The notes beneath the pieces were generated by a model. It was given only the letters and a program-made list of their open reading frames with translations, did no database searches and was not told the DNA's origin. A program made the position numbers and the translations under genes. Below, in pieces: positions 16,579 to 24,709 of a stretch of DNA of 64,000 nucleotides (the stretch's first letter is position 1; each line of letters starts with the position of its first letter). Source of the DNA: Thiohalospira halophila DSM 15071 (GTDB taxonomy: Bacteria > Pseudomonadota > Gammaproteobacteria > Thiohalospirales > Thiohalospiraceae); the NCBI RefSeq assembly GCF_900112605.1, contig NZ_FOMJ01000001.1, forward strand, positions 24,577 to 88,576, given 5' to 3'.

Positions 16579-17259
16579 ATGTGCGGACGCTATAGCCGTT
16601 CTCGGCCCCTGAAGGTCATCGCCCAGCTCTGGCTGCCCGAGGCCCTGCGGACGGTGCCTGCCAAGGATCCGGGCCCGCATTACAACATCCCCCCAGGCGT
16701 GGACATCCCCGTGTTCCGGTCGGACGAAGAAGGCCGGGCCGAGCTGGCGATGCCTAGGTGGGGATTCCGGCCACGGTGGGCCGATGAGTCCGCCCCCAAG
16801 CCCATCAATGCCCGCTCCGAGAAGGTGGCCACGTCCCCCTGGTTTCAGGAGGCGTTCGCCCACCGCCGCTGCCTGGTGCCGGCGGACGGCTGGTTCGAGT
16901 GGCGGGAGGGGCCAAGCAGCAAACAGCCGTACTACATCACGCTGGCCGAGGAGGATCCGGATCCCGGGATGCTCTTTGCGGGGATCTGGGAGCCCACGCC
17001 GGACGGCGAGCGGGCGGTATGTGCCATCCTCACCCAGCCTGCGCGGGGACCACTGACCCAGATCCATCCTCGCCAGCCGGTGGTACTAGACCCGGAGTCC
17101 CGCCGGGACTGGCTGGACCCGGAGCGAGTGGATCGGGAGGCAGTGCGAGAAGCGGCCCGGCCGCTGGATGTGGAACGCTTGCGCTCCTGGCCGGTCTCGA
17201 CCCGGGTAAATCGGCCGGCACACGATGAGCCGGCCGTGAGGGAGGCGGTAGAGGTGTGA
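16579..17259 (+). CDS. SOS response-associated peptidase family protein (SRAP/YedK/HMCES)
   Basis: 226 residues starting MCGRYS, with the catalytic Cys2 exposed after Met removal. Other signatures are YNIPPGVDIPVF, MPRWGFRPRWA, KPINARSEKV, CLVPADGWFEW with the conserved Glu, and IHPRQPVVL with the active-site His near residue 162. SRAP proteins form a covalent thiazolidine link with abasic sites in single-stranded DNA and shield them. That would suit a plasmid or ICE that passes through single strands, and pairs well with the UDG at 9397. The ATG at 16579 is required for the N-terminal Cys. Confidence 0.9.
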   Translation: MCGRYSRSRPLKVIAQLWLPEALRTVPAKDPGPHYNIPPGVDIPVFRSDEEGRAELAMPRWGFRPRWADESAPKPINARSEKVATSPWFQEAFAHRRCLVPADGWFEWREGPSSKQPYYITLAEEDPDPGMLFAGIWEPTPDGERAVCAILTQPARGPLTQIHPRQPVVLDPESRRDWLDPERVDREAVREAARPLDVERLRSWPVSTRVNRPAHDEPAVREAVEV

Positions 17260-17266
17260 CCGGGCT

Positions 17267-17366
17267 TCACGCTGTCGGAGAAAAGGTCCCCCGCAGCGCA
17301 GCCAGCACGCCGTGGCCATCCAGCCCGGGCTGGCCGGCCTGGATCCGGCGCAGGAGCAGCAGCGCC
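17267..17366 (-). pseudogene. 3' fragment of the IS21-interrupted gene
   Basis: Reverse-strand codons read ALLLLRRIQAGQPGLDGHG then VLAALRGTFSPTA and a stop at 17267-17269. It is the severed C-terminus of the gene at 19790-20541. Removing the IS and one AGCGCC copy joins VAL to LLLRR in frame and gives 281 residues. Confidence 0.85.
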
Positions 17367-17464
17367 TATCCAGCGACAATTATTCTGGCCGGTCGACGAC
17401 AACTATTTTGGCCGGTTGCCCGTAGACTCGATCCCATCTACCAGGACCCTCGCAGGAGGGCGAG

Positions 17465-18967
17465 ATGGCGATCACTCGACAACAGGCCAGAATCTACATG
17501 GACGAGCGCAACAACGAGCAGAGCCAGAAGGTTGCCGCGGCGAAGGCCGGGATTTCCGAGCGCACCGCTCGCCGTCTTGAGCAGGAGGGCAAGAAGCAGC
17601 GTTCGCCCCGGCACTGGCGCACCCGTACGGACCCCTTCGAGGGGGTCTGGGACGAGGTTGTGGCCCGTCTGGGCAGTGAGCCCGACCTCCAGGCCCTGAC
17701 CCTGCTGGAGTGGCTTCAGGAGCGATATCCCGGTGAATACCCTGACAAACTGCTGCGCACCCTGCAGCGACGGGTGAAGGCGTGGCGCCTGGAGCATGGG
17801 CCGGACAAGGAGGTGATGTTCCCCCAGCGCCATGCCGCCGGGGAGCTCGCCCTGTCCGACTTCACGCTCCTCAAGCAGACCACCATCACCATCGCCGGCG
17901 AGCCGCTGGCGCATCGGCTCTACCATTTCCGGCTGGCCTACAGCGGCTGGTGTCATGCGCGGGTGGTCCTCGGCGGGGAGAGCTACACGGCGCTGGCCGA
18001 GGGGCTGACCGAGGCGCTGGAGCGCCTCGGGGGCGTCCCCGCCGAGCACCGCACGGACAGCCTGTCGGCGGCCTACCGCAATCTCGATACTGCCGCCCAG
18101 AGCGATATCACGGCCCGGTATCAGGCGCTGTGCGCCCACTACGGGCTGCAGGCCAGCCGCAACAATCCCGGCCGAGGGCATGAGAACGGGGCCATCGAGT
18201 CGCCCCATGGCCATCTCAAGCGCCGTCTGCGCGAGCGCCTGAAGCTGCGGGGTAGCCATGATTTTGCCGATCTGACCGCCTACCGCGATTTCATCGACGA
18301 GGTGGTCGCGGGGATCAATCGCCGCAACGCCAAGGCCATTGCTGCCGAGCATCCGAGTCTGCGCCCGCTGCCGTGCCGGCGCGGCCAGGACTACACCGAG
18401 GCGGTGGTCCGGGTGACCAGCTCCAGCACCTTTGCCTACGCCAAGGTCCTCTACTCGGTCCCGGCCCGGCTCATCGGGGAACGGCTGCGCCTGCGGGCCT
18501 ATGACGACCGACTGGTGCTGTTTCATGGCGGCCGGGAGCTTTTGACGCTCCAGCGACTGCACAGCGGCCCCGGCGACGCCCGCCGCCGGAACATCGATTA
18601 CCGCCATGTCATCGACTGGCTCGCTCGCAAGCCCCGGGCGCTGGCCCGCCTGGCTTTCCGGGATGACCTGCTGCCCGACGACCACTGGCGGGCCATTTAC
18701 CAGCGACTCAGCGGGACGGAGAGCCTGGAAGCGGCCTGCAAACGAGTGGTCGGGGCCCTGAAGCTGGCCGCGGCCGAAGACCGGGCCGCGGCCATCGGCC
18801 AGGACTGGCTCGCGGCGCTGGAGCGGGGCGAGAGCCCCTCGCTGACCGATTTGCAGGCCCGCTATGGACCCCCAGCAGGGCGGACGGCCGTGCCGCCCGT
18901 CCGTGGTCTCCAGCACACGCTGGCCGACTACGACCAACTGCTGCAGGCGGAGGTGTCCCATGGCTGA
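17465..18967 (+). CDS. istA: IS21 transposase IstA
   Basis: 500 residues. An N-terminal helix-turn-helix region (KVAAAKAGISERTARRLEQEG, about 22-42) precedes an integrase-core catalytic domain (about 120-260) with LALSDFTLLKQTTI carrying the first Asp, HRTDSLSAA carrying the second, and NNPGRGHENGAIESPHGHLK carrying the Glu. A beta-barrel C-terminal domain follows. IstA binds the terminal repeats and catalyses strand transfer with the ATPase IstB. The length is normal for the family and no frameshift is seen. Confidence 0.93.
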   Translation: MAITRQQARIYMDERNNEQSQKVAAAKAGISERTARRLEQEGKKQRSPRHWRTRTDPFEGVWDEVVARLGSEPDLQALTLLEWLQERYPGEYPDKLLRTLQRRVKAWRLEHGPDKEVMFPQRHAAGELALSDFTLLKQTTITIAGEPLAHRLYHFRLAYSGWCHARVVLGGESYTALAEGLTEALERLGGVPAEHRTDSLSAAYRNLDTAAQSDITARYQALCAHYGLQASRNNPGRGHENGAIESPHGHLKRRLRERLKLRGSHDFADLTAYRDFIDEVVAGINRRNAKAIAAEHPSLRPLPCRRGQDYTEAVVRVTSSSTFAYAKVLYSVPARLIGERLRLRAYDDRLVLFHGGRELLTLQRLHSGPGDARRRNIDYRHVIDWLARKPRALARLAFRDDLLPDDHWRAIYQRLSGTESLEAACKRVVGALKLAAAEDRAAAIGQDWLAALERGESPSLTDLQARYGPPAGRTAVPPVRGLQHTLADYDQLLQAEVSHG

Positions 18968-19718
18968 CGCGGCGACCCTCCCGCTGCTGCTGCGGCAACT
19001 GCGGCTGGCCTCCATGGCCCGGCACGTCGACGACGTGCGGGAGCAAGCTACCCAGCAGGGCTGGGGGCTGGAGCAGACGCTGGCGACCCTCTGCGAGCAT
19101 GAGCTCGCCGAACGCGAGCGTCGGCGGCTCGAGCGCCACCTCAAGGAGGCACGCCTGCCGCCGGGCAAGACCCTCGCGAGTTTCGATTGCGAGGTGCTGG
19201 ACAAAGCTGTCCGCTCCCGGCTGACGGCCCTGGCCACCGACACCACCTGGGTGACGCAGGCCCACAACCTGCTGCTCTTTGGCCCCTCCGGCGTCGGGAA
19301 GAGCCACATGGCCGCTGCCATCGGCCACGCCCTCATCGAGCAGGGCCTGCGGGTGCGCCTTTATGCCGCCTCGACCCTGGTCCAGGAGCTGCAGAGTGCC
19401 AAACAGGAGCTACGGCTGAGCGAGGCCCTCGGCAAGCTGGACAAGTACGACCTGCTCGTCATCGACGACATCGGCTACGTCAAACGCTCCGAGGCCGAGA
19501 CCTCCGTCCTCTTTGAACTCATCGCCCATCGGTACGAGGCGGGCAGCCTCCTCATCACGGCCAACCAGCCCTTTAGTGCCTGGGACACCATCTTCCCGGA
19601 CGACATGATGGCCGTGGCTGCCATCGACCGGCTGGTTCATCACGCCCAGGTCATCGAACTAGGCGGCGAGAGCTACCGGAAACGACACCACACCCAGACC
19701 TACCAGGAGGGCTCCTGA
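18960..19718 (+). CDS. istB: IS21 helper ATPase IstB
   Basis: 252 residues from the ATG at 18960, which overlaps the istA stop by 8 nt. Walker A is GPSGVGKSHMAAAIG (about residue 106) and Walker B is YDLLVIDDIGYVKRS, the DnaC-like AAA+ signature of IstB. It selects target DNA and stimulates IstA. An N-terminal helical region (LLLRQLRLASMARHVDDV) is typical. Intact. Confidence 0.93.
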   Translation: MADAATLPLLLRQLRLASMARHVDDVREQATQQGWGLEQTLATLCEHELAERERRRLERHLKEARLPPGKTLASFDCEVLDKAVRSRLTALATDTTWVTQAHNLLLFGPSGVGKSHMAAAIGHALIEQGLRVRLYAASTLVQELQSAKQELRLSEALGKLDKYDLLVIDDIGYVKRSEAETSVLFELIAHRYEAGSLLITANQPFSAWDTIFPDDMMAVAAIDRLVHHAQVIELGGESYRKRHHTQTYQEGS

Positions 19719-19789
19719 CCAATCGCTACCACCCCGCTGACCGGCCAAAGTAATTGACGCCGACCGGCCAGAGTAGTTGACGTCGGATA

Positions 19790-20541
19790 AGCGCCACCTG
19801 AAAGGCGTCCGTGGCGGACATGGGGACGGCCCGGATGGAGTTGCCGCCCTGGAAGACCCGCACGAAGAACCCCTGGTCCTGGCGCTCCACCGAGAAGCCC
19901 TTGTTGGCCTGCGGCCCGTGGCTGGCGAACTCCACCTTGTCGCTGTAGCCAAGCAGGACGGCGGCCACCGCCGGCAGCTCCCCGGTGGTCAGCTGCACGC
20001 GGATCTTGTTCCCCCAGTCGTACTGGCGCGGGGCCGTGGCCAGCGCGGCGTCCAGGGCGACCGTCGGCTCCTTGCGCCGGGTCACATCGGCCTCCCAGGT
20101 CAGGGCCGCCTTGCCGCCGAAGACCTTGTGCTGGTTCCGCGAGCGGTCCTCGCCGCTCTCCCGGCCAGGGGAAGCCGCCTGATCCAGCGGGAGGCTCTCC
20201 TGTGTCCCGGAAGGACGCTCGGGCTCGCGCGCCGACTGGGCCGCCGGCTCCTCCGTCGGCTCGGGGGCCGCGGAGGGAGAGGAGGCGGCGGCCCCGGTAT
20301 TCGGGTCCGGGGAGGACGATGGCGTCGCGGCCGACGGGATTTCGGTGGGGCGGACCCCGGCCTTCTGCAGGACACGCTCGACCCAGCCGCGGGCGGCCTG
20401 ATCGCTGTGCGCCCGGGCTGCGGCCCGCACGAAGGTGTCCTTGTCCACCAGTGCCCCGATCCGGCTGGCCGCCTCGGGGTCCAGGCGGACCCCGAAGCCG
20501 GCTCGCTGGAGGTGGAGCTGTACCTGGGCCAGTGATGCCAC
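19790..20541 (-). pseudogene. 5' part of a gene split by IS21; possible ssDNA-binding-like protein
   Basis: Reverse strand from GTG 20541 (GGAGG 7 nt upstream). The N-terminal ~60 residues are helical (ASLAQVQLHLQRAGFGVRL), then a ~75-residue P/S/E/A linker, then a conserved-looking domain: KVFGGKAALTWEADV, YDWGNKIRVQLTTGELPAVA, FASHG, KGFSVERQDQGFFVRVF, IRAVPM. After VAL the frame runs into the IS21 end. The C-terminal domain reminds me of PC4/Whirly-like single-strand DNA-binding folds found in conjugative elements, but this is a weak impression. Function of the truncated product is probably lost or altered. Confidence 0.7.
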
Positions 20542-20594
20542 GATGCTTCCTCCCCTGAGCACCCCCGGGCGGGGGTGATGGTCCGTTACGCGCC

Positions 20595-20939
20595 CTAGAT
20601 GCGCAGCTCCTCAATGTCCCGGCCGGAATCCATCCATTCCTGGACCCACTTCGGCTTGCGGCCACGGCCGGTCCAGGTCTTGCCGGTGTCGGGGTGGCGA
20701 TACTTCGGCGGGACCTTGCCGCTACTACGGCCCTGACCGGAGCGACTGCCGCCACCCGTCAGCTCTTCGAGGGACATGCCGTACTTGGCCGCGGTCGCCT
20801 TGAGCTCTTCCTGGGCCTGCTTCTTGGCCTCCTTTTCCTTAGAGCGCATCACCTTTTCCAGCTCGCCGATGGCCTGCCGAATTTCGGTATAGGACATGTC
20901 CTCGGCGAGTTTCACGATTTCGTCGGTATGGTCGGTCAT
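20595..20939 (-). CDS. H-NS family nucleoid protein
   Basis: 114 residues. The N-terminal coiled-coil oligomerisation region (EIRQAIGELEKVMRSKEKEAKKQAQEEL split across residues 20-48) leads to a linker and the C-terminal DNA-binding motif KYRHPDTGKTWTGRGRKPKW, the H-NS/StpA consensus. Plasmid-borne H-NS proteins silence AT-rich DNA and reduce the fitness cost of the element. It has its own sigma70-like promoter and lies beside csrA, so two global regulators are carried together. Confidence 0.92.
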   Translation of the reverse strand: MTDHTDEIVKLAEDMSYTEIRQAIGELEKVMRSKEKEAKKQAQEELKATAAKYGMSLEELTGGGSRSGQGRSSGKVPPKYRHPDTGKTWTGRGRKPKWVQEWMDSGRDIEELRI

Positions 20940-20972
20940 TATCGGTTTCTCCCTGCGTTGGATTCGGGAGTG

Positions 20973-21000
20973 ATTATAGGGGTTGATTTAATTCATGCAA
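20973..21000 (-). promoter_or_regulatory. Sigma70-type promoter of the hns-like gene
   Basis: On the reverse strand TTGCAT (20995-21000), 16 nt, TATAAT (20973-20978). The perfect -10 is in a locally AT-rich stretch about 35 nt before the start codon. Confidence 0.8.
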
Positions 21001-21037
21001 ACCGGGAATCTCTTTTTCTTTATCGGGAAGGGAAGTC

Positions 21038-21070
21038 AAAAAAAGACCGCCCCACGACTGTGAGGCGGTC
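21038..21070 (-). terminator. Rho-independent terminator of csrA
   Basis: Reverse strand: GACCGCC/GGCGGTC stem (21045-21051 and 21064-21070) followed by a T7 run. Confidence 0.85.
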
Positions 21071-21106
21071 AAGGGCGGGTACAGCCCGCGGGAGTAAGGG
21101 GTCTCG

Positions 21107-21271
21107 CTACTCGGTGTCGGCGCCTTCTACCAACTCCTCGCGCATGATGGTTACGTCATCCGGGGCATCAATTCCGATCTTCACGGCGTTGCCGGATACC
21201 TCGGTGACGGTGACGCGGATATCGTCTCCAATATAGAGCATTTCGCCTTCCCGGCGCGTCAGGATCAGCAT
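21107..21271 (-). CDS. csrA: CsrA/RsmA carbon storage regulator
   Basis: 54 residues: [20 protein letters not shown], then [18 protein letters not shown] and [17 protein letters not shown]. This is a full-length CsrA with the conserved LTRR at strand 1 and REE near the C-terminus that contact GGA motifs in RNA. AGGGAG precedes the ATG at 21271, and a terminator follows at 21070. Element-encoded CsrA could repress element or host mRNAs. Many GGA-bearing hairpins occur in the leaders of the ssb-recT-exo operon; a link is only a hypothesis. Confidence 0.93.
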   Translation of the reverse strand: MLILTRREGEMLYIGDDIRVTVTEVSGNAVKIGIDAPDDVTIMREELVEGADTE

Positions 21272-21347
21272 GTCGACTCCCTGAGAGGTTGGTTTTCGTG
21301 TGGAATACGATGAAACCGTATCACGGAATGCGGGGGATGCAACGGGA

Positions 21348-22028
21348 TTATCGCCACGCTTTATCGGAGCAACCTCGCAGTTTCGACCGCAGCGGGTCCT
21401 CGATTCCGGGCCCGGGATCCTTGACCCAATCGGGGATCCCGTCGAAGCGACTGATGATGTCCCAGTCCTCGGCGGTCATGCCCTTGGGGTGGTCACAATA
21501 GGTCTCCCAGGCTCGGAGTTGGCGAGCGGTGATCTCGGCCGGAACGCCTTTGGCTGCTGGGGCCTCTCGGGTGGGTGATCCGCCGGCCCCCTCGTCGGAT
21601 TCCCGCGGCTCCTCGAACTCCGCGTCCACGTTGGATGCGGCTTTCTCGCTCCCGATGTCCCGCGCCGCTGGGACAGCTGCCCCGTCCTCCGAGCCCTTGG
21701 GTGCTACGTCCGGGGTGGGCGCGCTGCCCGGCGTGGCTGCATTGCGACCGGCCTTCTCCTCGGCGGCCTCCGGCAGGTTCGCTTCCGTGAGGTCCTGGAT
21801 GGGGTTTTCCTCGTCGGGCGCTGCGATCCCGTGGGCGCTGGTTCCATCGACGACCAGGAAGGTGCGTTGCGCCGGCACGGCCACGGTGTCGTTGGAGGCC
21901 AGGTGATACCCCTCGCGCACCGTGGCGTTGGCGTAGGGGGAGGGCTCCGGCGGCGGGGGCGGCGGATCACTGGCGCAGCCGGTGAGGGCGAGTAGATAGA
22001 CGGCGGCGCCGGTGTAGCGATGGTGCAT
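21348..22028 (-). CDS. Lipoprotein with low-complexity linker
   Basis: 226 residues. The lipobox LALTGC (Cys18) ends a short signal peptide, followed by a run of prolines, a beta-rich piece ([20 protein letters not shown]) and an A/P/E-rich linker. A conserved-looking C-terminus is [24 protein letters not shown]. It is transcribed away from the relaxase gene from a shared divergent promoter region, so it is probably part of the transfer regulon. No family is recognised. Confidence 0.75.
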   Translation of the reverse strand: MHHRYTGAAVYLLALTGCASDPPPPPPEPSPYANATVREGYHLASNDTVAVPAQRTFLVVDGTSAHGIAAPDEENPIQDLTEANLPEAAEEKAGRNAATPGSAPTPDVAPKGSEDGAAVPAARDIGSEKAASNVDAEFEEPRESDEGAGGSPTREAPAAKGVPAEITARQLRAWETYCDHPKGMTAEDWDIISRFDGIPDWVKDPGPGIEDPLRSKLRGCSDKAWR

Positions 22029-22060
22029 TCTCTCAGCTCCCTCTTAATGACCTGCCTGGC

Positions 22061-22100
22061 AGGGTACGCAGGCCGGCGACGGCTGTTTGTCAGCAATGGG
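22061..22100 (-). promoter_or_regulatory. Element-wide promoter box (site D, leftward)
   Basis: Reverse strand CCCATTGCTGACAAA (22086-22100), 19 nt, TACCCT (22061-22066). It drives the lipoprotein gene. Confidence 0.7.
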
Positions 22101-22112
22101 CGGCAAATGACG

Positions 22113-22152
22113 CCCATTGCAAGCAAAGATTGCTCGCCCACACCGGCAGAAT
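22113..22152 (+). promoter_or_regulatory. Element-wide promoter box (site D, rightward)
   Basis: CCCATTGCAAGCAAA (22113-22127), 19 nt, CAGAAT (22147-22152). It drives the relaxase-traD operon, back to back with the leftward site. Confidence 0.65.
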
Positions 22153-22186
22153 GACTCCCACGATTTGGTGAAACAGGAGAGCCGGC

Positions 22187-24709
22187 ATGGGCGTGAGCGC
22201 CGCCATCCGACGGTTGTTCCAGGGAGGGAGGGGCAAGAGCGGCGACCCGATTCCGAACAAGCCCGGCGGGCTGTCACCGGAAGGCTCTGTCCCGCGTTAC
22301 CCGCCCCTTGTGGAGGGCACTCCCGCGGTGGGCGTAGACGAGATCCTCGAAAGCCAGCACCGGCTCATAATCCGGGTGAAGGAGGAGGTCGGCCTGCCCC
22401 CGGCCAAGGGGGAAGCGTATGTCGATCCGGTGATCCGCACCTATGCCAACTACGTCCACCTCCTGCCGGCATCGGCGACCCACCACCATCGCGGTCCGGG
22501 CGGGCTTTTCCGTCATGGCCTGGAGACGGCCATGTGGGGGACGCAGGCCCTGCAGGGCAGGCTGATCGTGATGGGCCGGGACCTTTCCCCGGAGCAGCGA
22601 TACCACGAGGAGCCGAAGTGGCGGTATGCCTGCCTCATCGCCTGCCTGTGCCACGACATCGGCAAGATCGTCACCGACATGCGGGTGGTGACCGAGGACC
22701 GCGAGATGACCTGGTCGCCGTACAAGGCACCTCTGGCGGAATGGCTGAAGCAGTCCCGGGTGAAACGCTACTGGGTGAACTGGGAGGAGGACCGGCACAA
22801 GGTCCACGAGGCCGTGGGGGTGGGGTTCATCGAGCGGCTGGTGCCCGAGTCCGCCTATGACTGGCTCCACGGGGAAAAGGGGCAATTCATCGCCCTGCTG
22901 CACCGGTATCTCTCCGGCTCCGAGCCGCGCGAGCGGGATCGCAACTTCTACGAGTGCATCCAGTGGGGGGATCGCACGAGCGTAAAGCGGGACCTGGAAG
23001 GACAGATGCTGGTCGCCGGCGACGAGCGTCAGGAGGTGCCGGTGGCGCAGTACGTCATGGACGCCATGCGTCGGCTGCTGGTGGACCGGCGCTGGACCAT
23101 CAACGAGCCCGGTGCCCGGGTGTGGGTGGGGGAAGGGGGAGAAGACGAGGCGTACCTGCTCTGGCCCGAGGCCATCAACGAGGCGGTGGCGTTGCTGCGC
23201 CAGGACGAGATCCCGGGGATACCGGGGGACCCGCAGGTTGTCGCCAAGCTCCTCTGGGATCGGTTTGCCCTGGGGGATCTGGGTGAGGAGGACGAGGAGC
23301 TGCAACGGGGAATGGAAGAAGAGGCCCCGAAGAAGGCCTCCATCGCCCCGGAGATCCTGCGCCGGGACGATGGGGAGCTGACCTGGCTCTCGGTGGTGCA
23401 GCTCAACCCCTACGCGATTGGTGTTCCGGAGGACACGCCGGGCGTGCAGCTCCATCACCCGGCCAAGCCAGCTGCGTCCGGAACGGACGATGCGGAAGGG
23501 GGCCGCGAGGGTGTTCCGGGCGATCCGGGGGGCCTGGAACAGGCCATGGAACAGCCGATGGAACGCCCCGCCGAGCCGATGGAACACGGGGGTGTTCCAT
23601 CCGGGGATCCCGGGGGCGGAACAGCCGAAAAAGCCGAGGGTAATCAGTCTGTTCCAATGGAACATCCGGATGGAACAGAGGCTGGGGGTGTTCCGGTTCC
23701 CGGTCGGGTGGAACACCAGGCCGACAACTCGGCGGATGCAGCATCCACGGCTGGCGATGGAACGGGTGGAACGCCGGCGGATGGAACGCCCGTCGGGTCT
23801 GGAACACCCCATGGAACAGCCGATGGAACAGGCCATGGAATAGCCCCCGATCTCTCTGACCTCGATGAGGTCAGCCGCACGCTGGTGGAGACCGCGGCCC
23901 GCACCGGATGGTCGGCCGGGCGCCGGGAGTGGGCCGTGCCCCTGGAGGCGTTGGCGTCCGAGCCGGACGAGAAGCCCCTGAAGATTGTCCAGCCCTACCA
24001 GGCGCTCCTGGAGCCCGATCCGGAGCGGCCGATGTCGGTGATCCGACGGGACGCCGAGTCCGGGAAGTACGTGGTGCTCCAGCGCCGGCTCGGCAAGCGC
24101 GCGGAGGAGCTGGCCGCGGCCTCGGTCTCCGGCGTGCCGGACGGGGTTTCCGCCCGGGAGGCCGGAGAGTCCACCGAGGAGCTCGGCCAACACGAGGCCC
24201 CTGCGTCTGCCGCGGACCCGGAGCTCGACCCGTCTGCCGAGGCCGTCTCAGAGGTCCATGAGACGGCGGCGCCAATGGACGCCGCCGAGGGTCCCGGGCC
24301 CGTGGAGGAAGGCCGTGGGTCCGGGCCCGATGAAGGCCGGGGGACTGAAGACCTCTCTTCCCCTGGCCGGGAGGTGGCGCGGGGTGATTCCGAGGAGGCG
24401 GCGCTCATTGAGGAGCTGGCAGAAGCCTTCCAGCAGTGGATCGAGGAACAGGCGTTTCTGGACTCGGATGAGAAGCCTTCGTGGGTCGTACCGGGGGCGC
24501 ATGCGCACTGGGTGGACATCAACGAGGCGGGAGTCGCCTTTCATAAGGCCGAGTGGGAGTGGGTCTCCAAGCGGATCCGGTCTGCGCGCAAGATGATCCT
24601 GTTGCTGGAGAGGGCGCCGGTCGTGGAGGCCCCGGCTGCGATTCCTCCCGAGGTGAAGGCGAAGTTCAGTCGGCGGGATCGGATCCGGATGGTGCAGCGG
24701 AGGCATTGA
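22187..24709 (+). CDS. traI: MobH-type relaxase (TraI_2 / HD-like domain)
   Basis: 840 residues, ACAGGAGAG upstream. The N-terminal ~330 residues form the TraI_2 relaxase domain: VHLLPASATHHHRGPGGLFRHGLE near 92-115 with the HHH triad, and ACLCHDIGK (about 152-160) as the HD motif. This is the metal-dependent relaxase class of SXT, R27 and IncC. Residues about 425-560 are a low-complexity linker built on GGAAC/GTTCC repeats. A C-terminal domain (about 750-840; FQQWIEEQAFLD, HWVDINEAG) matches the TraI_2 C-terminal region. It nicks oriT and pilots the strand; traD follows with a 1-nt overlap. Confidence 0.92.
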   Translation: MGVSAAIRRLFQGGRGKSGDPIPNKPGGLSPEGSVPRYPPLVEGTPAVGVDEILESQHRLIIRVKEEVGLPPAKGEAYVDPVIRTYANYVHLLPASATHHHRGPGGLFRHGLETAMWGTQALQGRLIVMGRDLSPEQRYHEEPKWRYACLIACLCHDIGKIVTDMRVVTEDREMTWSPYKAPLAEWLKQSRVKRYWVNWEEDRHKVHEAVGVGFIERLVPESAYDWLHGEKGQFIALLHRYLSGSEPRERDRNFYECIQWGDRTSVKRDLEGQMLVAGDERQEVPVAQYVMDAMRRLLVDRRWTINEPGARVWVGEGGEDEAYLLWPEAINEAVALLRQDEIPGIPGDPQVVAKLLWDRFALGDLGEEDEELQRGMEEEAPKKASIAPEILRRDDGELTWLSVVQLNPYAIGVPEDTPGVQLHHPAKPAASGTDDAEGGREGVPGDPGGLEQAMEQPMERPAEPMEHGGVPSGDPGGGTAEKAEGNQSVPMEHPDGTEAGGVPVPGRVEHQADNSADAASTAGDGTGGTPADGTPVGSGTPHGTADGTGHGIAPDLSDLDEVSRTLVETAARTGWSAGRREWAVPLEALASEPDEKPLKIVQPYQALLEPDPERPMSVIRRDAESGKYVVLQRRLGKRAEELAAASVSGVPDGVSAREAGESTEELGQHEAPASAADPELDPSAEAVSEVHETAAPMDAAEGPGPVEEGRGSGPDEGRGTEDLSSPGREVARGDSEEAALIEELAEAFQQWIEEQAFLDSDEKPSWVVPGAHAHWVDINEAGVAFHKAEWEWVSKRIRSARKMILLLERAPVVEAPAAIPPEVKAKFSRRDRIRMVQRRH
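23425..23845. repeat. GGAAC/GTTCC motif array inside relaxase gene
   Basis: About 20 GGAAC or GTTCC pentamers occur in ~420 bp, often as ATGGAACA. They are read in three ways (ME-, -GT-, -VP-), so the DNA word is conserved independent of the protein frame. The same word forms the array at 1-186. Confidence 0.75.

Larger units (their letters stand above)
17367..19789 (+). mobile_element. Intact IS21-family insertion sequence, 2423 bp
   Basis: Both ends begin TATCC and carry two imperfect copies of a CAAYTAYTYTGGCCGGT-type repeat: 17367-17415 on the left and, inverted, 19741-19789 on the right. This is the multiple terminal repeat layout of IS21. Inside are istA and istB overlapping by 8 nt. 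The element is flanked by the direct repeat AGCGCC at 17361-17366 and 19790-19795, a 6-bp target duplication. Both transposition genes look intact, so it may still be mobile. Confidence 0.9.

Noticed and set aside
17438-19336. 632-codon reverse ORF across the IS21 element
   Set aside because: Antisense to istA/istB, which are clearly real.
22274-24193. 639-codon reverse ORF
   Set aside because: Shadow of the relaxase gene; no ribosome binding site and no recognisable domain.
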